A stretch of 53,856 nucleotides of DNA from a virus: IMG/VR virus record IMGVR_UViG_3300025110_000018, positions 1 through 53,856 of that record; one strand, given 5' to 3'. A model generated the notes under the pieces. It saw only the letters and a program-made list of their open reading frames with translations, was not told the origin of the DNA and did not search any database. This document shows, piece after piece, positions 16,044 through 25,770 of this stretch; the first letter of the stretch is position 1; every line of letters starts with the position of its first letter. A program made the position numbers and the translations under genes.

Positions 16044-19000
16044 TATGCTAATCCTCTTTGTCTTAGTCTAATTTGTTTTTCTTCTTCAGATAGTAAAGCG
16101 TTTTCTATTTGTGTCAAACCCTGATTCATGGGACCTGGATCCTTAATCTCTACTGTCTGTACCACTTCTTGACTAGGCATTGGTAGGTCAGGTAATGAAC
16201 CTACTGTTGGGTCTTTAAATTGTATTTCTTCATCTACTTCTTCTAGTCCAAAATCTGATGGTTTAAATTTCCATGATTCAGATAAATCAGCTCCAGAAAA
16301 TTCTTGAATCATTTCTATAATTGTAGGTAAAGCTTCTTGAAAAGGGTCGCTGTACTCCGGATTAGCTTCTCTAAACTCTTCTGCTTTTCTAGCAAATTTT
16401 TCTACAATATTTTGTGAAGGTGTGTAAGGTCTAAAATCACCACCAAACAAAGCTCCGTATTCTTTTTTAGATATACCCCTATCTTCAAACACTGCCGCTA
16501 GTTCAGAGTCATCTACATCAAATTGGTTGGCTGCTTTTAAATCTAAATGCATTTTTTGCTGTGAATTAAATATAGATCTATTAGCAATAAAAAATTGTCT
16601 TATAACTTCTTTTGCAGTACTTGGTGAAGATAATAATCTTGTGTCACCACCTGTAAATTCTCTTACACCATTTCTAGATGATTTATCTAATTCAGTTATT
16701 TTAAAATTAAGACCTTTAACAGGATCTATTTTAATTAATCTCCATCCTAATAAACCTGGTAATTCTTTTTCTAAATCGTATATTTCTCCTTTTGGATCAG
16801 GTAGTCCTCTTGCTGCATAATATATTCTAGATAACTGTGATTTAGAAAATGGAACTTGTGTTTCTAGTAAATGTTCCATAATTATTCTTGCTTTGTCTGG
16901 AATAGGTGTTTCCTCAGTATATAATTTTTTACCTGAATCAGTTACACCGCCCCTTGCAATAATATCTATAATCGCTTCAGGTGCAATTGACTCTGATGTA
17001 AAAGGTTCAATTGATCTACTAAATGCATCAGATATACCTTGAATAAATCCATTTATAAGTTGATCATCTTTTTCAATACCTTCTTGAACTGATCTTAACA
17101 TTGTTCTAAATGGTTGCTCCAAATAATCGTAAGCGTTGTTATTACTCCAGTTCTGATAATAATATGTTCGTTTTCCATTTTCATCTTCTTCATAAGAAAT
17201 AAATTTCTTGTCACCAACTTCATACGGTGCAACCCATCTTTCAAGAGCTGCTTCTTGATCATCTGTTGTACCATTGACAGCTTTAAATCCTGCACCTAAA
17301 CCAACTCCTATTGATCCAAAAGCAGTTGCAGATCCAACTAATCTCTTCATACCAATTCCATATAAAGGATTGTCATTTTTAACAAAACCTTTACCTATTT
17401 CAAAAACCATAGGTGTCATATTTGATCCTTTTGTAGGTTTAGAATGTTTCATTTCTCTTGTTATTCTACTACCTATACCAACAGCGCTGTTCATAATTGC
17501 AGTTGGGAAAGATGCAAAGTTACCAAAAGGTGTTGACCTTAAACCTTTTACAATATCAGATACATATGCATAGTTGGGTACAGTGTTTCTTACAATGTTA
17601 GCTGCTTCTTCTTCTAATTGTTGATTAGTTTTTTTAATACCAGCTTTTAAATATGCATCACCTAATCTTTCTTTTTCTACCCAATAGTTATAAATTTTAT
17701 AAACATCATCTTCAGCTGTGTATAAATCTGTTGCAGGTTTAGTTGCTCTAGATAATTTTTGTAGCATTCTTTTAAATGCATTAGTTGAGAAACCACCATC
17801 AGGATTTAATTCAATATCTTTTAACAAAGCTTGATAGTCTCCCATTTTTGTTTGGGTATTCACAACACCTAACTCTAACAATCTTCTATATTCATCCATC
17901 GCCTCAGGTGATCTAACACCTAACTGAACAGACTTACGTGCTTTGTTCATTGCTCTTACAATCAATGAAGGATTTGTAAATAATGTACCGTTAGCAACAG
18001 AGAAAGCAGATGCAGATAAAAAGTTTCTTATGTGTGTTGTAGGTGATAGAACTGTTTTTGCAATCTGTGCTCCTGCCTTTGGATATAAAAATATATACTT
18101 ATATGCATCAGCTACTTTACCTTCTCGTATAAAAAAATTACTAAGTTTGTTTACTGCTTCAAAAGAATCGGCTATCTCTTGTGTTGTGTGTAATCCTTTT
18201 AGTCTGTTTACAAGAACTCCATTCTTAAACATACCTTCCAGTGTTTCATCTAAAGATACAATTTTATTTAGACCACCGGCTCCAAGTTGTTTAATTGCTT
18301 CATTTTTATCTGCATAAAAAAGTTTTCTAGTCTGTTTTTCTAGAGCTTCATCATTTGCTTTTAATACATCATCAATAAACTCTGATCTTCTTGCAAGATT
18401 AGATAATAATCCAATTCCACTATAAATAGATTCTCTTGCATCATCTACTTCTCCAAATAATTCTCTAAATGCCTTACTTCCTTTACCAATAATCTCAGTA
18501 GCAGGATCACCATTTTTATTTTTTTTGCTCATCATTTGTACAAAGTTTTTTCTAACATCTGGAGTCTTTGCACCTATGGTTAAATCAGTCATTTTAAATG
18601 ATGGTAATTGTGTTTTAGGTGTAAACTTAATTGCACTATCTAATATTTCATTTACTCTGTATGATAATTCATCATCAGATAATTCTCTTCCATGTTTTTG
18701 ACCGTGTCTTTTTAATATTTCTTTTACATTATTTATAGATTGATCCGTTGGTTTATAACCTGTTAATGCATCTACATATGGGTTTTGAAATATTTTATAT
18801 GTGCCGCCCAACATAATTTTTAATCTATCACCCATTAGTCCCGATAGTTTTCTTACATCTTTTGGTAATGTTACAGCAGCTGTGCTACCTTCTTTAATAG
18901 TTTCAACTAAATTTACAAACTTTTGTCTAGAATTATATATAGCATCAAAAACTATTTTTCTTGATTCTGAATTTAAACCACCATCAGTCATTGTTTTTTG

Positions 19001-20065
19001 TAATTTTTTAGCGATAGGTGTATCACCTAATTTTTTAGACATATCACCTTCAAACATTAAAGTTTTTAGATCTTTGTAAAACTCTGCTTGTTGTTTTTGA
19101 TAATCTTCTCTTAGACCTTTATTAAATAAAGTTTTAATACTTGGAAACATTTTACCAACTTCATTATCTATTCTTTTTACTTGTTCCATTGCAAAGTTAG
19201 CGTCAGCAGATTTACGAGCATTCTCTTGATTCTTTGCTAAAAACATAGCCTCTGGTTTATTTGATGTTGGCCTTACGGCTCCTGCTATTTGATCTATTCT
19301 TTTATTTATTTTAGAAGAACTAAATGCTAAATCTTTTCCAAACTTACCAACCTTACCTACTATTTTAGTTGCACCATATACAAATGGAAAATATAATACT
19401 GAATCTGCACCAAATTTAACTCTGTTTAAAAGCTTTCTTGCTGCATCTTCTTTTGGATCAGCTGATTCTTCTGTATCTAATTGTGTTGGTCCAATTTGAA
19501 ATGCATCTCCAAATGTTCCTATCTTTTCTGCATCACCTACAAATACTTCACCGGTTGCACCTCCAACCACTGCAGCTCCAAATCTTGTAGCTCTTGCTTT
19601 ATCATTTAATTTATAAACTTGTTGCATACCTTTACGTACGTTTTTACCTTTTAGATTTACATACGTTCCAGCTTTTCTTGCTTGTAATGCTTTGGTTGCT
19701 AATTTAGATGCAATTTTTGCACCAATACTTGCGGGCACACCCATTTGTATTAATGCTTCTACAATTTTACCTGCAGCTTTTTGCTCTGCTATTTCTTCAA
19801 ATGGATTTATTTTGTCAAAAACTTGTTCTACTTTTGCCGCTGCATTTTGTGATAAACCTGTTGCATCCATAAGTTCAGCACCTAAAGATACAAAGCCTTC
19901 AGGTATTTTTAAAATACCTGATGCAACACCTGCAAGTCCAGCTTCAAATTGTGATATCTCGTTATCTTCTTCAGCTTCAGGAGTAAGATCAATATAATCT
20001 TCTATTTCACCTTTTGCTAACTTCTTTTTTGTGGGGAAGTTTTTTGTTGGGTCATATGTCGCCAT
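16043..20065 (-). CDS. large candidate internal virion (ejection) protein
   Basis: 1340 aa, the longest gene here. No catalytic motif is recognised. It has long helical stretches, several Gly/Ala-rich semi-hydrophobic segments (e.g. ISQFEAGLAGVASGILK near 40, VGSATAFGSIGVGLGAGF near 930) and a Pro-rich C-terminal region. Size, location next to two other internal-type virion genes and a preceding GGAGG site fit the large ejection proteins of podoviruses (T7 gp16-like in role). That role is inferred from context. Confidence 0.6.
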   Translation of the reverse strand: MATYDPTKNFPTKKKLAKGEIEDYIDLTPEAEEDNEISQFEAGLAGVASGILKIPEGFVSLGAELMDATGLSQNAAAKVEQVFDKINPFEEIAEQKAAGKIVEALIQMGVPASIGAKIASKLATKALQARKAGTYVNLKGKNVRKGMQQVYKLNDKARATRFGAAVVGGATGEVFVGDAEKIGTFGDAFQIGPTQLDTEESADPKEDAARKLLNRVKFGADSVLYFPFVYGATKIVGKVGKFGKDLAFSSSKINKRIDQIAGAVRPTSNKPEAMFLAKNQENARKSADANFAMEQVKRIDNEVGKMFPSIKTLFNKGLREDYQKQQAEFYKDLKTLMFEGDMSKKLGDTPIAKKLQKTMTDGGLNSESRKIVFDAIYNSRQKFVNLVETIKEGSTAAVTLPKDVRKLSGLMGDRLKIMLGGTYKIFQNPYVDALTGYKPTDQSINNVKEILKRHGQKHGRELSDDELSYRVNEILDSAIKFTPKTQLPSFKMTDLTIGAKTPDVRKNFVQMMSKKNKNGDPATEIIGKGSKAFRELFGEVDDARESIYSGIGLLSNLARRSEFIDDVLKANDEALEKQTRKLFYADKNEAIKQLGAGGLNKIVSLDETLEGMFKNGVLVNRLKGLHTTQEIADSFEAVNKLSNFFIREGKVADAYKYIFLYPKAGAQIAKTVLSPTTHIRNFLSASAFSVANGTLFTNPSLIVRAMNKARKSVQLGVRSPEAMDEYRRLLELGVVNTQTKMGDYQALLKDIELNPDGGFSTNAFKRMLQKLSRATKPATDLYTAEDDVYKIYNYWVEKERLGDAYLKAGIKKTNQQLEEEAANIVRNTVPNYAYVSDIVKGLRSTPFGNFASFPTAIMNSAVGIGSRITREMKHSKPTKGSNMTPMVFEIGKGFVKNDNPLYGIGMKRLVGSATAFGSIGVGLGAGFKAVNGTTDDQEAALERWVAPYEVGDKKFISYEEDENGKRTYYYQNWSNNNAYDYLEQPFRTMLRSVQEGIEKDDQLINGFIQGISDAFSRSIEPFTSESIAPEAIIDIIARGGVTDSGKKLYTEETPIPDKARIIMEHLLETQVPFSKSQLSRIYYAARGLPDPKGEIYDLEKELPGLLGWRLIKIDPVKGLNFKITELDKSSRNGVREFTGGDTRLLSSPSTAKEVIRQFFIANRSIFNSQQKMHLDLKAANQFDVDDSELAAVFEDRGISKKEYGALFGGDFRPYTPSQNIVEKFARKAEEFREANPEYSDPFQEALPTIIEMIQEFSGADLSESWKFKPSDFGLEEVDEEIQFKDPTVGSLPDLPMPSQEVVQTVEIKDPGPMNQGLTQIENALLSEEEKQIRLRQRGLA

Positions 20066-20074
20066 TTAACCCTC

Positions 20075-20926
20075 CTATTCTAATGGTATTTCTCTTAATT
20101 TTTTACCTGAATACGGATCATATTCAATTAATATGTTTTGTTCCGGATCTCTTTCATACAATCTTTTTGTGTCAGGTTTAAAATAAATAGCACCCGGAAT
20201 CATTTCATCAAATATATATTCTCTTGTTTTTCCTTTTTTTCTATTAGGTAAAGTTCCTATAAAACCACCTTTTAAATTTTCGTTTTTTCTAATCGATGGT
20301 CCAATATATGCAGCAAATTCTGCGAATGCTTCAGGGTATTCTTGTTGAATTGTAGTAATATAACCAGCAGCTTTTGGATCAGTATATTCTTTTAAAGTTT
20401 CATAATAAACTCTTTCTGGTGAATAATCTTTTTGTAAAGTAGAAGCTCCTGTTCCATACTGATCTTTTAATTCATATTCTCTCTCTAACTTTTTTATATC
20501 AGCTTTTGATTTAGTATCTATTTTACTTAAATCAAAATCTTGGTCTTCTTTTCTTTGTTTAGCTTCTCTTGCAAGATCTTCTATTCTTCTCTCTTCTCCA
20601 ATATCTATTTCTAAACCTGTTAGTGCAGCTTGTTTTGCTGCATCTCTTTGGCTTCCCATAGTTTGAAATGCTTGACCAACTGCAGGTTCAAAAGCTTTCG
20701 CTAAATTACCTAGTGTTGAACCGCCACCTGTTTCTGAAAAACCTCTTAGTCCACCTTGTATTAATAACTGTGCAATAGGATCAACAGCAGGTGCTGAATA
20801 ATCTTGCATAATTTTATCAAATCTTTCTCTGTATGAACCCTGACTAAAATTTGATCTCATACCAGAAGTGATGCCACCATCGACTTCACCTCCTCTTCTA
20901 AACATAGGTCTTCTTAAAGTTTTCAT
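20075..20926 (-). CDS. candidate internal virion protein, 283 aa
   Basis: Starts MKTLRRPMFRRGGEVDGG; this RRGG-type N-terminus recurs in marine podovirus virion proteins. The centre is helical and charged (ERRIEDLAREAKQRKEDQ), the C-terminus rich in Tyr and Asp. It ends nine bases before the 1340-aa gene and starts on the stop of the Gln/Ala-rich gene (TAATG). A structural or ejection role is inferred from neighbours. Confidence 0.55.
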   Translation of the reverse strand: MKTLRRPMFRRGGEVDGGITSGMRSNFSQGSYRERFDKIMQDYSAPAVDPIAQLLIQGGLRGFSETGGGSTLGNLAKAFEPAVGQAFQTMGSQRDAAKQAALTGLEIDIGEERRIEDLAREAKQRKEDQDFDLSKIDTKSKADIKKLEREYELKDQYGTGASTLQKDYSPERVYYETLKEYTDPKAAGYITTIQQEYPEAFAEFAAYIGPSIRKNENLKGGFIGTLPNRKKGKTREYIFDEMIPGAIYFKPDTKRLYERDPEQNILIEYDPYSGKKLREIPLE

Positions 20927-21834
20927 TATGATTGTTTTCCTGGTGGGTTAAATAATCTATAGATACCAGCCAACGTTGCACCTGTGGTTAATCCAGTTTG
21001 TAATGCACTTGGTGAAGGAGAAACTTCTTGTACAGTTTTACCTGGGTATCCTGAAATTAAACTTGTAACTCCAGAACCATATTGTTGTGCAGCTGTTAAA
21101 GGTTGATTTAATTGTTGTTGAGCTAGCTGTTGACTTGCTTGTAACTCTGCTTGTTTCTGTGCTTGGTTTTGTGCACCTAAAGTTGATAAAGCTCCTACAT
21201 CTTGACCTAAGAATGATTGCTGTGCACTACCTAATCCTAATTGAGCTGCGGCAAGTTGTTGTTGTTGGTTTGCTAAAGCTTGTTGTTGACCAAAAGCTCT
21301 ACCCGATGCCTGTTGAGCTTGACCAAATGCTTGTCCTAATAATTGTGCTTGTAGTGCAGCTCTGTTTCTAGCTTGACCAGATAAAAATTCTGCTTCTTGA
21401 ACACCTTCTCTTGCTCCACCAAATGCACCGGCTTGAATCGCTTGATTTCTAAGTGATGGTAAACCTGCTTGTGTTTGTCTGTCAAATTCTGAAAGAGTTG
21501 TATCAATTATCTCCTGTTGATAAGGAGACATAAAATCTTTATATGCATCAGGTCCTACAAATTGACCTGCTGCTTGAGCAGCTTCTGCAGCTCGTGCTTG
21601 AGCAGCTTGTGAACTTTGTAAGAATGGTTGATAACCACCAATACCTGTTTCCGCTAATTCCTGCGCTCTTTTTTGTAATGCGTCTTGTTCTGCTATAAAC
21701 TGTGGACCAAATGTTTTAGTTAGATCTGCAGTTTTATATCCACCAATCGCTTTTTGTAAATCATCTAAATAAAGTTTTGCTTCCGCTTCTATAAACGGCG
21801 CTGGTAATACTCTACTCTCTTGGACTTCTGCCAT
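20926..21834 (-). CDS. Gln/Ala-rich candidate internal virion protein
   Basis: 302 aa with a central region (about residues 75-255) extremely rich in Gln and Ala, including GRAFGQQQALANQQQQLAAA, ending in SGVTSLISGYPGK. Such low-complexity helices are typical of podovirus internal core or ejection proteins. Coupled by TAATG to both neighbours. No enzymatic motif seen. Confidence 0.6.
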   Translation of the reverse strand: MAEVQESRVLPAPFIEAEAKLYLDDLQKAIGGYKTADLTKTFGPQFIAEQDALQKRAQELAETGIGGYQPFLQSSQAAQARAAEAAQAAGQFVGPDAYKDFMSPYQQEIIDTTLSEFDRQTQAGLPSLRNQAIQAGAFGGAREGVQEAEFLSGQARNRAALQAQLLGQAFGQAQQASGRAFGQQQALANQQQQLAAAQLGLGSAQQSFLGQDVGALSTLGAQNQAQKQAELQASQQLAQQQLNQPLTAAQQYGSGVTSLISGYPGKTVQEVSPSPSALQTGLTTGATLAGIYRLFNPPGKQS

Positions 21835-23114
21835 TATACTCTTCCTCCGTTTTCTAATGTTTTCATCATAGCGTACATACGTTCTGCACCCTTATCGACG
21901 TCACCGTCTCCAAATTCTCTTACAGCGTCTGCTGTCATTACAAATTCGTTATTTGATAACATTGCTGGAATGTCATCTGCCTTTTCTTTTACACCAACTG
22001 GAGGAATAAATCCACCTGTTTCTCTAAGGTCTAATTCAGTTACTCCTGCAGGGTTTTTATTTAATCGAAGACCCTCGATGCCTGCTGCCTGAATCGCGTT
22101 ATCTTCTGGACTACCCATAGCATAACCGATTCTACCTCCTTCTGCTACATTTGTTCTTACAAATTCAGCAACTTCTTCGTCTGACACACCTGGATTTAAA
22201 TTTCTGTATCCTTTTTCTAACAACATAGCTAGTTTTCCTGAATCTTGTTGAAGTTCCGGCATATCTTCTTCTTTAGCTCCTGCTGCAGCTAATACAGATG
22301 GAATAACTGTTGAAGCTATTGTACCTATATTTGAACCTACAAAATTTTTAAGTGCGCCAAAAATACCTGGTTTTGAAACTGCAGCACCTTTTACTGCAGG
22401 TCCTGGTAAAAATTTTGTACCTCCACCAAATAAAAATTGTTTTGCTCCAGTTTTAAAAGCTTGTGGTAAAAAACCTTTCATACCCAATGCTCCTCCAGGT
22501 AATCCAAAAGCAGTTACACCTAAAAGTGCTGCTTTACCTAAATCAGATTTAACAAATTTTTTAATCCCTTTACCAATTGATTTAACAAGGCTACCTAAGC
22601 CATAATTTTGTCTACCCATCATTCCACCATCTGCTGCCATGCCTCTCATAGCTCCTACTATTGGTGATTGAAATGGTGTTTGATTTGTTAAACCGGAACC
22701 AGGTAATGCCATTGATGGTCCACCAACTAAACCAGTTCCATATCTTTGATCTCCTAATCTAAATCCATCTGTATCAAACAAAGGTTGACCAAAAAAGGAT
22801 TCCCTACCTTGAGATACATTATTTGCAGTTGGTATTGTAGGACCTAACATACCACCAAGAGGAAGTTGCATAAGACCAACAGTTCTTCCATTAAAAGGAG
22901 TCGTTTGTGTTGGTTGTCCAATTGGTTGTTGCAAAGCGGGTTGTTGCATAGCACCACCTTCACCTAAAGTAGATTCAGCTGAATCTAATCTTTGATTAAT
23001 ACCTTGTAACATTTGTTCTGCAGAAGAAACACCACTACCTAATTGATTTAGTCTAGGCATGATGCTGCCATCCTGATACATTTGTCTCGGTTGTTGCATA
23101 CGTGATATTGTCAT
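21834..23114 (-). CDS. candidate virion protein with conserved C-terminal SNNEFVMTADAVR motif
   Basis: 426 aa. The N-terminal half is Met/Gln/Gly-rich and low complexity; the middle has basic LVKSIGKGIKKFVKSDLGK followed by Gly/Ala-rich hydrophobic stretches; the C-terminus has DDIPAMLSNNEFVMTADAVR and DKGAERMYAMMKTLENG. That C-terminal motif is shared by many unrelated-looking structural proteins in marine phages. A virion role is likely; the precise location in the particle is unknown. Confidence 0.6.
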   Translation of the reverse strand: MTISRMQQPRQMYQDGSIMPRLNQLGSGVSSAEQMLQGINQRLDSAESTLGEGGAMQQPALQQPIGQPTQTTPFNGRTVGLMQLPLGGMLGPTIPTANNVSQGRESFFGQPLFDTDGFRLGDQRYGTGLVGGPSMALPGSGLTNQTPFQSPIVGAMRGMAADGGMMGRQNYGLGSLVKSIGKGIKKFVKSDLGKAALLGVTAFGLPGGALGMKGFLPQAFKTGAKQFLFGGGTKFLPGPAVKGAAVSKPGIFGALKNFVGSNIGTIASTVIPSVLAAAGAKEEDMPELQQDSGKLAMLLEKGYRNLNPGVSDEEVAEFVRTNVAEGGRIGYAMGSPEDNAIQAAGIEGLRLNKNPAGVTELDLRETGGFIPPVGVKEKADDIPAMLSNNEFVMTADAVREFGDGDVDKGAERMYAMMKTLENGGRV

Positions 23115-23166
23115 ATATATAAATTAAACTAGTTTAGAGCAGGTATAATTCCTGTAGTATCTCAGT

Positions 23167-24066
23167 TTATTTGATTTTTTCGCTATCGTCAACACGTTTT
23201 AAAGACTGTAATTCATCTAAGAAACGACCACAATAAGAGTGCTCTCCAACATGTGTTATATAGTCAGACACATAAGCAAATACTTTACCACCCATATCTG
23301 TCCATCTTTGACAAAAACCAAAGTCCTCGCCATAGTATCTCTTAGTATCTGGGTCATGTAAAGTATCAAATAAATTATAAAAATTAGGTTTCTTTACTTC
23401 TTTACCATTAATAATAGTTGGTTGAAATATCTCTAATTCAGGATATTTTTCTATCATTTTTGTAAGAACATGTCTTTTTATTAACATACATCCTGTAGGC
23501 ACATGCGTTGTTTCTATTATATCATTCTCCATAACAATTCTGTTTTTATCTGGTACCTTTATTGGATACATATATCCAGACTTGATAACATCGCTTTTCT
23601 TTCTTATCATTTCATACTTTTCTGTAAGTGCTAGCCACATTTTATCTTCATCGATAGTCTTCATTGGATATGGACATGCGATAACATCTTTATCTTTTTC
23701 AATCATTTTCATGATAGTAGAAAACTGAAAATCTATATCTGAATCTATAAACAATAAATATTCATAATCGTGTTCATGACTCAAGAAATCAGCTACACAT
23801 AGATTTCTACCTTGTGTAACTAAAGATGATTTTAGTAATGTAAAACTAACTAGTATATTATTTTTAATACACTCTTGTTGAAACTTTAACACTGCTTGTG
23901 TGTAATGCATAGATACATCAGAGTGACATGGTGTACATACCATAATTTTATACTTAGGTTTACCACCTACATTTATTTCGGTAACAACACTACCTGTTTT
24001 TATAGTTTGATAAGTGTCTTTATTTGGTTCTTGTTTATTAAACCATATTGGATCATTGTTTTGCAT
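23167..24066 (-). CDS. GT-A type glycosyltransferase (Anp1-like)
   Basis: 299 aa. After an N-terminal lead the GT-A core begins at KYKIMVCTPCHSDVS; LVTQGRNLCVADFLSHEH and then YLLFIDSDIDF give the DxD metal/nucleotide-sugar motif, and VIACPYPMK follows, as in Anp1/mannosyltransferase-like enzymes of marine phages. It would add sugar to an unknown acceptor. Its ATG lies inside the end of the next glycosyltransferase gene (14-base overlap), and an oxygenase gene precedes that pair. Confidence 0.75.
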   Translation of the reverse strand: MQNNDPIWFNKQEPNKDTYQTIKTGSVVTEINVGGKPKYKIMVCTPCHSDVSMHYTQAVLKFQQECIKNNILVSFTLLKSSLVTQGRNLCVADFLSHEHDYEYLLFIDSDIDFQFSTIMKMIEKDKDVIACPYPMKTIDEDKMWLALTEKYEMIRKKSDVIKSGYMYPIKVPDKNRIVMENDIIETTHVPTGCMLIKRHVLTKMIEKYPELEIFQPTIINGKEVKKPNFYNLFDTLHDPDTKRYYGEDFGFCQRWTDMGGKVFAYVSDYITHVGEHSYCGRFLDELQSLKRVDDSEKIK

Positions 24067-25000
24067 TGATTGCTCCTTGTAAAAATCGTGTCCAAGATAA
24101 ACCCTGTTTATCCCAATTATAATATTTATTTGTATATTTAATTTGAAATTTTAAATGTTCGTTTACTGCTTCACTTTCTAAAGATTGTGCAGCTGCTTCG
24201 ATAGCAGCAGCAAATTTAGTAGCCAATAATTTATAGTTATCTGTATATGGAATGTAGATAGGAAACTCTGCACCTGTTTCAAACAATGCACCCAGATCTG
24301 TTGTTATACAATACAAACCTGCTGACATACATTCTAATAAAGAGATACAAGATGTTTCTTCAAATGTACTTGGATATGCATACATTCTATAATTTTTTAA
24401 ATGTTCTCTAATATATTCATTTGATTTGTAACCGATGTAATTTACATTAGGTAATAAATCTGCTTGTTCATAAAGTGTTTTATAATATTTATCATTCTGT
24501 TCGTAAAAATCTTTTCCATATACTTCTGTAGAAGAATATACGTCTAATGTAATTAGTGGGTTCTTTATTAACTGCATCGCACCTAATAAAACATTCAATC
24601 CTCTCCAAGGTGTGTTTTGATGTATTATCTTAATTTGTTTTCCCTTCTGATATGTAGTTGCTACAGGTTCTATTTTCTCTACACCGTTTTTTATAACAAC
24701 ACATTTTTCAGTAGGTAATTTAAAGTATGTTCTAAACTTTTCATATGACCAATGACTATTAAATACATACCAATCGTACTTACTGTGATTAGTTGAATCA
24801 CTAAACCATGGTGCAAGATTCGGTTGATCGTAAGAATTTTTTTGCCAAAGTATATTTACTTTAGTTGGATGTAATGGAATCTTTTCAGGCACTGATGTAC
24901 ATATTTGTACCTGATTTAATATTTTAGAATCTACATGTTTTTGTAAAAACTCAAATTGTAATTCTGTTCCACCTCTAGGATTATTATTTGTGAATGACAT
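24053..25000 (-). CDS. GT-B type glycosyltransferase (family 4-like)
   Basis: 315 aa. Starts MSFTNNNPRGGTELQ, a Gly-rich N-terminal loop; the C-terminal nucleotide-sugar domain shows IIHQNTPWRGLNVLLGAM, NVNYIGYKSNEYIREHL and the EX7E motif in TFEETSCISLLECMSAG, followed by TTDLGALFETG. This is the GT4/GT1 retaining fold. Overlaps by 17 bases with the upstream oxygenase and 14 bases with the downstream glycosyltransferase indicate one operon. Confidence 0.85.
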   Translation of the reverse strand: MSFTNNNPRGGTELQFEFLQKHVDSKILNQVQICTSVPEKIPLHPTKVNILWQKNSYDQPNLAPWFSDSTNHSKYDWYVFNSHWSYEKFRTYFKLPTEKCVVIKNGVEKIEPVATTYQKGKQIKIIHQNTPWRGLNVLLGAMQLIKNPLITLDVYSSTEVYGKDFYEQNDKYYKTLYEQADLLPNVNYIGYKSNEYIREHLKNYRMYAYPSTFEETSCISLLECMSAGLYCITTDLGALFETGAEFPIYIPYTDNYKLLATKFAAAIEAAAQSLESEAVNEHLKFQIKYTNKYYNWDKQGLSWTRFLQGAINAKQ

Positions 25001-25508
25001 AACTAACTGATGTTCTCCAATATGGTATTTTTTTTATTGGTTGTGATGCATGTAGTTGGTTAGAGTCAAATAATATAAAATCACCTGGATTATATTTAAT
25101 AACTTTTCCTTCTATATTTAATTCTCCTCCCCAATCTTCGGCCCATTGCGGTGTTAAAAATCCTACAATACTATAACTAGTATCATTACTGTCTTGATGA
25201 AATTCTGTAAAATGATTATCATTTTGAGCATTCAAAGCTATTCTTTTTATTCTTCTTTGAATTTGAAAATTATGTTGTTTTCGTAATTCTGTATTTATTC
25301 TATCAAATAAACAATTAAAATATCCCAACCAATAAGAATCATTATATACTACTTCCTCATTATCCATAAATATAACTCCAGGAAAAGCACCACCTATTCC
25401 ATTTATTGTGCTATTTCTATTTAATGACCACATATTATTTGAAACCAAACCTGTATGCAGGGCAAACAACTCTTCTTTATTTAAGACGTTACTTATTATC
25501 TTTATCAT
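24984..25508 (-). CDS. 2OG-Fe(II) oxygenase-like protein coupled to glycosyltransferases
   Basis: 174 aa with a full catalytic set: H104-Q-D106 (TEFHQDSNDTSY), VGFLTPQWAEDWGGEL, distal H153 (SNQLHASQPI) and R165 (YWRTSVSYVI). It resembles prolyl-hydroxylase-like phage enzymes and the one at 1563-2114 in layout. It overlaps the His-rich tail-region gene upstream and the GT-B gene downstream, so oxygenase and two glycosyltransferases would be made together; hydroxylation followed by glycosylation is an attractive but unproven reading. Confidence 0.8.
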   Translation of the reverse strand: MIKIISNVLNKEELFALHTGLVSNNMWSLNRNSTINGIGGAFPGVIFMDNEEVVYNDSYWLGYFNCLFDRINTELRKQHNFQIQRRIKRIALNAQNDNHFTEFHQDSNDTSYSIVGFLTPQWAEDWGGELNIEGKVIKYNPGDFILFDSNQLHASQPIKKIPYWRTSVSYVIHK

Positions 25509-25752
25509 TTTTTTGATTCATTACTTTCTGAAATACTTCAAGACCTTTATTAGTAATTTGAACTGTAACATCTTGTACAATATCAGGTCCTTCTACTTTC
25601 TCTTTAAACACTTCTCCAGTTTTAGTATTTCTGTATGTTGTTGTACTAACACAATCTATTTTTGGTATATCATGTGTATGTGGAACATCACCACCTTCAT
25701 GAGAGTGAGTAACGCCATTATCGTGAGTGTGTTCTAATTTATCTTTATTCAT
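25489..25752 (-). CDS. small His-rich tail-region protein
   Basis: 87 aa. The N-terminus has seven His in about 25 residues (HTHDNGVTHSHEGG and PHTHD), suggesting metal binding. The middle, STTTYRNTKTGEVFKEKVEG, is probably a beta hairpin, and the C-terminus is charged. The gene sits between tail genes and the glycosylation operon and overlaps the oxygenase start by 20 bases. A small virion component is likely; metal binding is a guess from composition. Confidence 0.55.
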   Translation of the reverse strand: MNKDKLEHTHDNGVTHSHEGGDVPHTHDIPKIDCVSTTTYRNTKTGEVFKEKVEGPDIVQDVTVQITNKGLEVFQKVMNQKNDKDNK

Positions 25753-25770
25753 TCTGTTATTCTAATAACA

